A DNA stretch of 64,000 nt from NCBI GenBank assembly GCA_905221605.1, contig CAJNDS010002324.1, positions 374,501-438,500 of the forward strand, in the 5' to 3' direction. A program made the translations under genes and the position numbers. Below the pieces are notes generated by a model. That model worked only from the letters and a program-made list of their open reading frames with translations, was not told the DNA's origin and did not search any database. Within the stretch, counting starts at the first letter, position 1. Each line of letters begins with the position of its first letter. This document shows positions 34,701 to 46,111 of the stretch, piece by piece. Source of the stretch: Symbiodinium natans (lineage: Eukaryota; Sar; Dinophyceae; Suessiales; Symbiodiniaceae).

Positions 34701-37700
34701 CACCCGGCCCCCACATTCCTCACCAGACCCAATTTCACTGAAATGTTAAGACATGGTATTTTGCTGGGGCAAGTTTCCTTGACAACGGGGGCAACATTAT
34801 AACAGGGACCTGAGAAAAGGACCTCAGATGGAAGATCAACAACAACAGGCACAAAACGTTACTTGGGGCGGGGGGGAGGGGGATATTTTCGGGCCTAGGG
34901 CCCCTGTCTGGTAGTTTTGGATTCAGGACAACCTCAAAGAAACACAGCGGACATCCCCAATGTCACATCCTAAACCCTCCAAAGCCCCAACACCCTAATC
35001 CCTAAACTAAGCTGAAACCCTCACACCCTGAACCCCAAACAGAAAACCAAAAACCCAAACCCCAAAGGCCAAGTTCAAGGCGAGGGGCAGTTGAGGTTAA
35101 TGGATGTCCTGGGTGGCTCTTAGCTCACGTAAGACCTAGGCCCTTAAACCCTGAACTGTGAGGACTTCGGGGTTGAGGGGGTCTAGGGCGGTTTTCGGCA
35201 ATGTTGTTAGCTTGTGGGGCTTTTTTTTTTTCAGGGGCGTTCGGAGGTAGAGCCTTAGGGCCTAGGACCAACTTAGGAAAATAGGTTCTTTTTATTGGTT
35301 TTTTGCTCTTCTTTTGTTTGGGGGGGGGGGGGGGGGGTGTGTTTGTCGATCCAAATGCCCTTTCAGGTCTGGGATTTAGCCTTGAGGCTTGAGAGCTTAA
35401 GGGGGGACTTAAGGGAAGAGGCCATAAGGCTTTCACCATAACTTAAGCCCCAAAAGCCCAAAGGACCTGAATGCAGCCAGAAGGGAGGGAAGAGGCCTAG
35501 ACCCTGTAAATCTGAAATTCCAGGCCCTAAACCTTCAACCCTAACCCTAAACCCTAAACCCTAAACCCTAAACCTTCAACCCTAACCCTAAACCCGAAAC
35601 CCTAAACCCTAACCCCAAACCCTAAATCCTAAACGCTAAACCCTTCTTAAGAACCCAAGACTCGGACTTGGGATTCGGGAACTTCGCCCTGATCTTGGGT
35701 GTGGGGAATTAGGGTTAGGGTTTCAATCCCAGTCTCCAAGTTACCTCAGAATCTCATGCTGCGGGTTTTGCGACAAAAGCCGCCAACAATGGCTTTGGGT
35801 CAGGGTCCAAAATCTCCGCACAAAGCGGAGCCCTTCGTTGCCCAAGGGGGTTTTATCATGCAGTTCCGAGCACTGTTCGGAAGCCTCGGACCCTCCTGAC
35901 ATGTGATTTGCATGCGCGTGCATCCTGTGCCTCAAGACTTACGCAGAGGGTCGATTTGTAGTACCATTATGGGTTTAGGTGCCCCGAAACCCTATGTAGA
36001 ATGGTTTTTGGTACCTAAATTCATAATGGTACTACAAATGGACCCCTCTGGGTTAGGCTAGGAAAAGACGAGAAAGCCTTGAACAAACGACGCGCGCCCG
36101 AACGACGGCGTGCCTGGGTGGGTTTTCCCTACCACACCCAATCCCCCTGGTTCTTAGTAGGGGTTGAGGGAATGAATTAAGGCCCTATATATGCCCTCTA
36201 AGGGCTTATATAGGATTCCTCATTCCCTCATTCCCTACAAAGTACCAGCCAGCAGCGGTAGCACAGGGATAGGTCGGGGCCATAAATCGGCCACCAGGAC
36301 GCCACTTGAAGGACTTCGCCTCGTTCGGCAGGCGCTGCAGCAAGAACTTGTTCAGCCTGTGCGGGTCTGGGGTTGAGCGGCTTCGGGGTTTCAGGGTTTA
36401 GGGTTTGGGGGTTAAGTGGTTTAGGTGTTCGGCTTGAGGGCTTGTTTTTTCCTGGGGTTTTGGGTGTCTGGGGATGTATACCTCACGGGTAATCATTTGG
36501 CCCTACACCTAAACTCTAAACCCTAAAACGGAAAGGGACCCCAGAGGTTAATCTCTTGGCGCTGCGCCTGCAGTTGACGCGCGCTTCAGAACTGTGGAAG
36601 CCCCGAGCAAAAAAAGAATCCCAAAGCTGCAGAGACCGTGAGCAAAACAAGCAGGTGTTGTGAGCAAAAGACAACACTCTAAGGGGTCAAGCAACAAACC
36701 CCAACCCTAAACCCGACCCGAGACCCAGAAAACACCATGAGGGTCGGTGAAAAGTGTCTTCTCGCTGGTTGTTAGATCGGGAGTCAGGAAGTCGGGTTTG
36801 CACGGGTCTGGCGGGTTAAACACCAGGGTTATATGTATATATATATATATATATATAGATATATATGTATATGTATAATCTAAATAAATAAATACATAAC
36901 ATATATGCGTATATACACACACATTTACCTATCTGTATATATACATATATAGGTATGTACATATGGGCCAACCTGAAAGGCGCTTGTAGGGTTTGGGGCT
37001 CTAGTCAACATAAGGTACCTACTTTCCTGACTCTCTATCGCGAGCCTAGAAGTATTCACATCCTACGCGTGTGAGCATCAGGTTCAGGGGCACCTTCTCT
37101 ATTGGGTCTGACGGCAGAGGTTTAGGGCGTTCGAGTTTTGGGGTTTGGAGTTTGAGTTTAGGCTAGAGGTTAGGGTGAAGTCGGTCAGCAACTGCCCCCG
37201 GCGGCCGAGTCACATCTCTGCAACGTGCGGGTAGCGCAGGGTGGGCTTAGTGACCTCGGCGACAATTATGCAAAATCTCTTTGCTAGCCCAAGGCCTGAA
37301 AGGCCCTATAGTGCCCCCCTGAACCCTTGCAAACCTCAAGCCACATCAGCTCCAAACACCATATCATGTAGCCTTCACGCCGAAACACCTCATGTTTCTC
37401 TCTTCTCAGAAACCCCTAACCCCTAAACCCCTAAACCCCTAAACCCCTCAACCCCTCAACCCCTCAACCCCTCAACCCCTCAACCCCTCAACCCCTAAAC
37501 CCCTAAACCCCTAAACCCCTAAACCCCTAAACCCCTAAACCCCTAAACCCCTAAACCCCTAAACCCCTAAACCCTAAACCCTGCCAAAGGGAGCTTCTGA
37601 GTCTGCATCTTCCAATCTCGAGGATACTAAGCTTTCGGCTTTCAAGCCCCTCAGCCCTACATACCCCGAAATCCTAATCCCAAAAGACTCACTTCTTCAA

Positions 37701-40700
37701 GTTTCCTACCGGGGGCCCCCAGTCCAAGAAAGAAAGGAACAAGCTTTTGAGAAGCGTACCTATACCCACAAGGTCCCTCCTTGCTTGGGTCTAGGGTGTT
37801 TAAGCGAAGCCTTCATGAAGCCCTTTGCCATAAAGACGCTGAAGTTGACTTGTGCCCTAAGCTGTTCATTCAGGTTGGGATTTCCGTGAGTGAATCAGCC
37901 CCCTCCCCTATGAAGAACGGGAAATGAGCACCTATCCTAGAGCCCGGCCCAGTGGAAATAGAGCCTCAAACTCTACACCACGACAGCCCCAAACCCTGAA
38001 ACTCTAAAACCTACAAAGCCCTGAAGCCCAACACCTGAAACGCGAAAAAATCCTAAAGGCCAGACCAAGAGCCCAACCCTAAAACGCGAAACAAGCGTGT
38101 AGCCCCAGAACCCTCAACCGCAAACCCCAAACCCCAAACCCTAAACCCTAAACCCTAAACCCCAAACCCCAAATCCCTAAACCCCAAACCCCAAATCCCT
38201 AAACCCAAAACCCCCAACCCAAACAGCTCGAAAGTCCGAAGCGCATGGATGTCGCCGCCACGATCGCGCAGCAATCCCAGGCTGGGTTCGGGCCACGGTT
38301 TAGGGTTTAGGGTTTAGGGTTTAGGGTTTAGGGTTTAGGGTTTAGGGTTTAGGGTTTAGGGTTTCGGGTTTAGGGTTCGAGCTTGGGGCGTCTTCTTGGT
38401 TTCAGGTTCCCTTCCGGGTTGGGGTTTAGGGTTTAGGGTTTAGGGTTTAGGGTTTAGGGTTTAGGGTTTAGGGTTTAGGGTTTAGGGTTTAGGGTTTAGG
38501 GTTTAGGGTTTAGGGTTTAGGGTTTAGGGTTTAGGGTTTAGGGTTTAGGGTTTAGGGTTAGGTTTAGGGTTTAGGGTTTAGGGTTTAGGGTTTAGGGTTT
38601 AGGGTTTAGGGTTTAGGGTTTAGGGTTTAGGGTTTAGGGTTTAGGGTTTAGGGTTTAGGGTTTAGGGTTTAGGGTTTAGGGTTTCGGGTTTCGGGTTCCG
38701 GGTTTCGCGCTTAGGGTTTCGGGTTTCGGGCTGGATCCCTAACTATGTAAAAATATCGCCAACGCCTTAGAAAGGACCATGATTCTTACATACTTTGGGG
38801 GTTTCGGCAAACCCCAACCCTAAACCGACGAAACAGCGGCTTTCAGGAGCCATCCAGTTTGCTGTTGCTGGATAGGGGCTTTGGCTAGTTGTGTGGGGCC
38901 GTCGTCCACAATGCTTTAGGGGTTGAGGTCTAGGGTTTAGGAATTAAGGCTTGGGGTTCAAGGTGAAGCAAAGAAAGCAAAAAGGCCAGCAATAAGCCCC
39001 AGCCGCTAGCCCCCTACCATCCATGCCTCAAGTACTCAAGCTCCAAGAATACCCTCCAAACACTTTAAAACCTCTGAACCCTCTAAACCCTGTAAACCCT
39101 AGAAGCCCTGTAAACCCTCTCTAAACCCCTATAATCCCCTAAAAAAACCCTAAACCCCTGTAAACCCTGTAAACCCTATAAACCCTGAACCCTAAACCCT
39201 AAACCCTAATCCCTTCACGGTTTACAGAAACCCCATCGAAGTTGAGAGTCCAACTATCGCCCAAGCAATTATCGAAATTCGCCGGCTCCCACGCTACCCT
39301 CCTCCACCCAAGGGTTTAGGGTTTAGGGTTTAGGTTAAGGGTTTAGGGTTTAGGGTTTAGGGTTCAGGGCTTAGGGCTTAGGACTTAGGGTTCAGGGCTT
39401 AGGGAGCCCTGCAGCCAAGCCGCGTGTCCGATTTCACCCAGTCTTGCCCTTGTGGCATCACGTTCCTCGGCGACCGCTTGTGCTTCTAAGCTTCCGGAGC
39501 GACGAGGGTTTAGGGTTTAGGGTTTAGGGTTTAGGATTTCAGGGGTTACAGGGCACAGCCTCTAGACCCAAGAGCAGCCAATTCATAAACAGGGTGCCCT
39601 TTTTGGTGAAGGCTACTTCATGCCTTCCTTCCCCGAAACCCTAAACCCTAAAGCCGAAACCCTCAACCCCCACCCCCCCCAGTACCCCTAAGATTCCACT
39701 CATGTTCCCTTGAAAAAGCACTGCAGGGTTTAGGGTTTAGGGTTGAGGGTAACGGTATAGGGCAAGCCATATTCCAGGGTGACCACCCTCTTTGGCTTGA
39801 ATTGGCTTACCCCCCAAACCCGAAACAGGGAATAAGGGTACTACATACTGTACCAGGGAGGGGGTTTAGGGTTTAGGGTTTAGGGTTTAGGGTTTAGGGT
39901 TTAGGGTTTAGGGTTTAGGGTTTAGGGTTTAGGGTTTAGGGTTTAGGGTTTAGGGTTTAGGGTTTATGGTAGCCAGGTGGCAGCCGAAAGCTGTTGCGTG
40001 CGAATGCCCAGTTCCTGCGAAGGATCCGCCACGCGCTCAACGAGAACCCTCAACGCCACAGATTTGGAGGTCTACGAAAAAAAGTGTCACCCCTCAAAAT
40101 GAACCTGCAAATCATAAGATTCCCGCATAATAAGGACCCCAAGACGGTACCCCTAATTTCGGAAACCCCCCCATTTTCAGGGGGATTGCAATACCCTACA
40201 AAGGTTAACACACGAGGTGTGCAAAACATGTCCCTGGTGTCGAGCGCGGAAGACGCCACACGCAAAGAATAAAGGCCCACTTACTCGGTACCGAAGTGAT
40301 GCATCGACATGAGGGACATCCGGCCCCCCCGCCGAATGCCCTTGAAATCCAGAGAGCCGAACCCTGGCCCCTAAACCCTAAACCCTAAACCCTAAACCCT
40401 AAACCCTAAGCCCTAAGATCCAAGTTCCTGTTCGAGAACTTCTGGGTTATGTTGGCGGGGGTCGACCCTGCCAAGGACGGCCGCGAGTTTCAGAATTTCA
40501 GAATCCCCTGTCCTCAACATCCCCTCTGTTGTTCTTGCTTGCTTGCTTGTTCTTGTTATACCACTCCCCAGGTTTGGGGGGCGGGTCTGTGCGGCTGCTA
40601 CAACTCTCCAAAAGGGATGAGTGCACGAAAGCCTCTCTAAACCCTGAAGCCTAACAGCACCTTCACACCCGCGATCTCCGGTTTGGGCTGCCTCGCTGCG

Positions 40701-43700
40701 GGGCCGGGGTTCAGGGTTGTGGGTTTGGGGCCCCTAGAAACCCTAAACCCTAAACTCTGCTTTCAGCCCTTTCCTAGGATGCTCAGTAACCCAGGATTAA
40801 AAAGGGTACCCTTTTTTGTTTAAAGGGGTTTATAAGGGAACCTAACCCCCCAAAAAAGGGAATAAGGGCACTACTGGGCATCCTAGTTTCTCTTTAAGGC
40901 TACGCAAAAGAAGACACCAGAGCACATACAGAACGGTCCGGAGCACGTTCTCCACGTCGTCGGCGGTGATGCCGCCCTTGCCGCGCTTGAGGATCCCCTG
41001 TGCGGCATCTGGAAACCCTCAACGGTTTCGGGTTTAGGGTTTATATTAGGGTTTAGGGTGTAGGGTTCAGGGTTCAGGGTTTAGGGTTTAGGGTTTAGGG
41101 TTTAGGGTTTAGGGTTTAGGGGTTCTGTAAGCCGACGAGGAAGAAGAACCTAAGCTAACTGGTCCCACATCCTAGTCATTACGAGGGCCCCTCATATTGG
41201 CGATCCGGCAGATATGAAAACCTATCCCTGGTCCGCTCCCCCCCATGACTGACAGCCTCAGAAGCCTTCAACTCGATCAAACCAGGGGATGTGGTGCCCC
41301 AAGAACTGTAAGGATAACCCTTACGTGCCCCCCCCCCCCCGGCAAAGGAAAAGGCATCCTGATTACAGGTCCGATTTTTCAGAACCAGCCACCCATCTCG
41401 GACACAAGTGTACTCCAACCCGAAGGGGCCTACAAGCCAACAGCCAAAACAACGTCTGTAAAACATTATATATATATATATATATTTTGTTTTTAGCGGG
41501 TTTAGGGTAAACTTTCAAACAAATATCCAAATATCCACCCCCCCCCCCCCTTCCCCCGCCTTCGCGGCCCGGTCAGCCACAAGCCGGTGTGCGCGCATGT
41601 GCATCTCAGGGTTTGGTGAGATGGTTTGGGGTTTAGGGTCTAGGGTTTAGGGATTAGGGTTTGGGGTGTGTTACGTTCTGGGTTGCTCGCTAGGCTCCGG
41701 GGCCTCACCTTATTTTTCATTTATAACCGGCCCCTCTGCCCGGGTCGCTCGCAACATCGCGTGGCGGTAAGCCCACCCCAAGCCACCCGGCATATCTATT
41801 TTAGGGTTTAGTTCCTAAAGTCTTGTTTTTGCTTTTTCCAGCGGGGCATGCTGTGTCCCTGCGCACGCTGTTTCTGCACCGTCCCGATCTGAGCCTCGCT
41901 GGGGCAAGGCTGCAAAGAGGTGAAGTTGTGGAAAACGCTGCCCCTAGGCTGTGAAAGGTCGGGGGGATAGCCCTTCATCATCAAAGTCGGGAAGGGGTTG
42001 TTGGAAGGCGTTTGGCATCCCTCATCTGCCTTCACGGAAGGCGTCTGGCATGTATCTCACAGATTGGTTTGGGTTACCGTAGGGGTACCGTTGCTCCTGG
42101 GCCAGCATCCCGACGTGCTTCTTTGAGGGCGTTTGGCATCCCTTGTCTGCGACCCTCGTTTGCCAGCACGGAAACCAGCGACACAAAACAGTTTGGGTTA
42201 CCGAAGGGTAGCGCTGCCCCTCGACCGGGCCAGCGTCCCGATACGACTCTCCCTGGACCAAGACTAGGCTGTGAGAAGGTCGTGGGGGTGGCCCATTGGT
42301 TTGGGTTACCGTAGGGGTACCGTTGCCGTTCGACTTCTTTGAAGGCGTTTGGCATCCCTTGCCAGCACGGAAACCATCGACGCAAAGCAGTTGGGGTTAG
42401 CGCTGCCCCTCGATCGGGCCACGTCCCGATACGACTCTCCCTGGACCAAGACTAGGCTGTGAGAAGGTCGTGGGGGTGGCCCATTGGTTTGGGTTACCGT
42501 AGGGGTACCGTTGCCGTTCGACTTCTTTGAAGGCGTTTGGCATCCCTTGCCAGCACGGAAACCATCGACGCAAAGCAGTTGGGGTTAGCGCTGCCCCTCG
42601 ATCGGGCCACGTCCCGATACGACTCTCCCTTGATCAAGACTAGGCTGTGAAAAGGTCGTGGGGGTGGCTGATTGGTTTGGGTTTCCGAAGGGGTAGACCG
42701 GGCCAGCGTCCCGACACGACTCTCCCTGGACCAAGACTAGGCTGTGAGAAGGTCGTGGGGGTGGCCCATTGGTTTGGGTTACCGTAGGGGTACCGTTGCC
42801 GTTCGACTTCTTTGAAGGCGTTTGGCATCCCTTGCCAGCACGGAAACCATCGACGCAAAGCAGTTGGGGTTAGCGCTGCCCCTCGATCGGGCCACGTCCC
42901 GATACGACTCTCCCTTGATCAAGACTAGGCTGTGAAAAGGTCGTGGGGGTGGCTGATTGGTTTGGGTTTCCGAAGGGGTAGACCGGGCCAGCGTCCCGAT
43001 ACGACTCTCGCCTCCCATGCCTCTGGAGGTTACTGCAAGCCTTTGTGAGGGCCTGTTAGGGCTTCCGGGAAACTCCCAGAACCAGCGAGTTCAGTACTAA
43101 AGATTCGCATTTTCATTGTGGGTCCAGGCCAATCCTGGGTTCCCCTCATTGGGGGGCTTGGAGAAGCTTTGTTGTGAACACAAAAAGGATTGGAGAGCCC
43201 AAAAAGTTCAAAAATCTGGCTTGGGAGAAGCATAGAAAGGCTCAGAAAATAGCCTGGAATAAGCTCAAAGAAAAAACTCAGAAATGGTCCGGGAGCCAAA
43301 AAACCCAGAAATGGTTCGGAAGGAGCCCAGAAAAGGCTCAGGAATGGTCTCCGGAGGAGCCCAAAAAGGCTCAAAAATGGTCTGGAGAGCCTAAAAGGCT
43401 CGAAACGGTCGGGGAGAAGCAAGCCAAGAAATGGTTTGAAAAAGGCTCAGAGGGCGGTCTGAGCCCGGCAACGGTCCTTGAGGGGGGCCCGGGTTGCACC
43501 AGCAAGTCCTTGGTGGGGGCCAGGTTGCACGAGAAACGGGGGGGGGCAGGTTGCACCAGCAACGGTCCTTGGGGGGGGCCAGGTTGCACCAGCAAAAGGT
43601 CTTGGGTTTAGGGTCTTTACCTTTGACACTCAAAGGCTCGACCGCCTTGACGGCCAGTGTGGGCCTTACCTTGTCTTGGAGCGTCCAGCAGCCCCAGCTT

Positions 43701-45349
43701 TACCTGGGCTGCACGTTCAGTGCTCTCAGGTCGCTCGCGAAGCTCGGACGGCTTCGGGCTCTCAAGTGTTGGTAGCGAGCCCTCAGCAAAGACTTTGGGG
43801 TTTAGGGTTTCGGGTTTGGGGTTCGGTGAGATGGTTGAGGGTCATGGGCCTAAAATCTCGGTGTTCGGTGAGACGGTTTAGGGTCATGGGCCTGGAGGGA
43901 AAGAAAGCCTTCAAAAGGGACCGAAGCCCCGGAAAGGCTTTAAAACCCTAAGCCCATCCCTAAACTCCGAACCCCAGCACTGCGGGTTGAGGGTTGAGGG
44001 GTTCAGGGTTTAGGGTTGAGGGGTTCAGGGTTTTGGGTTGAGGGTTTAGGGGTCTCGAGTTTCGGGTTTAGTGTCCAGCGGATTTACTTACCACCTCCCT
44101 ATTACCTTGAGTTTGGGGGTTCGGAGGGTTCAGGGCTTAGACTCTGGAGGGGGTTTAACTACCACCTCCCTAATACCTTGAGTTTGGGGGGTTAGAGGGT
44201 TCAGGGCTTAGACTCTAGAGGGGGTTTAACTACCACCTCCTTGATTCCTGTATGTTAAGGAACATGCCTTAACACATGATAGGGCCGGGGCTTCCTGGGC
44301 ATTACGATATCTCAAGAATGCCCCACTTCCTTCATGTGCACGTATCTGTGTATATATATATATATGTATACATATATATATATATAATATATACATATAT
44401 ATTTTTGTATATTTATGTACCACATATATCCATACACGACCCCTTGTGCTTTTGTTCGGGGAGACTGCCTAAGTCGGCGTCCTAGAAAGCTCCAAGCCCT
44501 AGCTAGAGCCTATCAACCCGAAGTAGGCCCTAAACCCTAAACCCTAAACCCCTAAACCCCTAAACCCCTAAACCCCTAAACCCCTAAACCCCTAAACCCC
44601 TAAACCCCTAAACCCCTAAACCCCTAAACCCCTAAACCCTAAACCCTTTTAAAACTCTGTAGCACTTAGCCCGGCAAGGCACCGATTCCATGGCCCCCCG
44701 CTCGATGCGAAGCTCCGCCACTTTCAGCCCACAGCGGTGCGCCAGCTCCTCAGATCAGGGCTTAGGGTTTAGGGTTTAGGGTTTAGGGTTTAGGGTTTAG
44801 GGTTTAGGGTTTAGGGTTTAGGGTTTAAGGTTTAGGGTTTAGGGTTTAGGTTTTAGGTTTTAGGTTTTAGGGTTTAGGGCTTAGGGTTTTGTAGTTTGGG
44901 TTTTGTGGTTTGGGGTTTAAGAGTTTAGGGTTTAGGGTTTATCTATAGGGTCGAGAAGGATTGGGAGGCTGTTTATGGTTGAGAGGGTTTAAGGGGTTTA
45001 GAGACCTTAGAGGGCTTAGGGCAGTTCTCAAAACCCTAAACCCTAAACCCTGGTCTAATCCCCTAAACGGCCATGAGGATGCTCCCGGGCGCCCTTGTGT
45101 CACTGTCTGCAGATCTTCCCAGAACTCTGGGTAGACAAGGCTTAGGCACCTGGTGGTTTGAGCTTTAGGAGTTTAGGAGTTTAGGAGTCTAGGAGTTTAG
45201 GAGTTTAGGAGTTTTAAGGTTTAGGGGGGGGGCATTTCGCCTTCTTCGAGTCCCAGGATTCTGCCGCGACGCTTCCTCGCACCGCTGTCCCTAAGCCGAT
45301 CGAAGCCCTAAACCCCACACCTCGGTCATTCATCCTTCACAGAATGCTC

Positions 45350-45385
<36 letters not shown>

Positions 45386-46057
45386 ACACACACGTGTCAT
45401 CCAGGATCCATGACTCTGGCGGCACGAAGAGAGTTTAGACATAGGACTTCGGGCTCGATTTGTTCAGCAAAAAAGGGCGCCAAACCCTAAAGTCTCAAAC
45501 GGGCCAGCAGTGGCAATCCCTAAGCTCGAACCCGAATTCCCATCGCTTGCCCCACCTTCCCCGTGCCGAACCCCAGACGACAAGCGGCACGCATGTACCA
45601 GTTCATGATCGCCTTGTCGACGTCAGTGAGCTGCATGTCATCCTCGACCTTCTTACTGTTGGTTAGCAGGGAATGAGAGAACTTGGGCCCTATATACACC
45701 CTTTAAAGGATTCTGCAGGGTACCTCATTCCACCATTCCCTACTAACCAACAGTAAGCCTTCAGTTGCACAAAGACTTTAGGCACTGAAAGCCAACGACT
45801 GTTACACACCCTGATAGCCCCCCTCCCATTCTCAACACAGCCTGCCCCTTAAAGCTCTCTGAAAAGTAAATTTTCCTAACTACGACTATGATCCTCTTAA
45901 ACCCAACAAGGGAAACATATGCAATATCTCAAGGGCCTACCTAGTAACCACCTCGAATTGAAGCAGAAGCCCATTCACAATACCAAGCCCTAAGCCATTT
46001 TCCTAGGGCTAAAAAGGGTGCCCCCTGTTTGGCCCCAAAGGTGGTCATAAGAGAACC

Positions 46058-46111
<54 letters not shown>

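Noticed and set aside
40449-40640. Plus-strand gene reading MLAGVDPAKDGREFQNF
   Set aside because: The conserved part overlaps a gene B exon island and the plus frame breaks in copy A. All well-supported neighbours lie on the minus strand. I leave a small chance that the plus reading is right.
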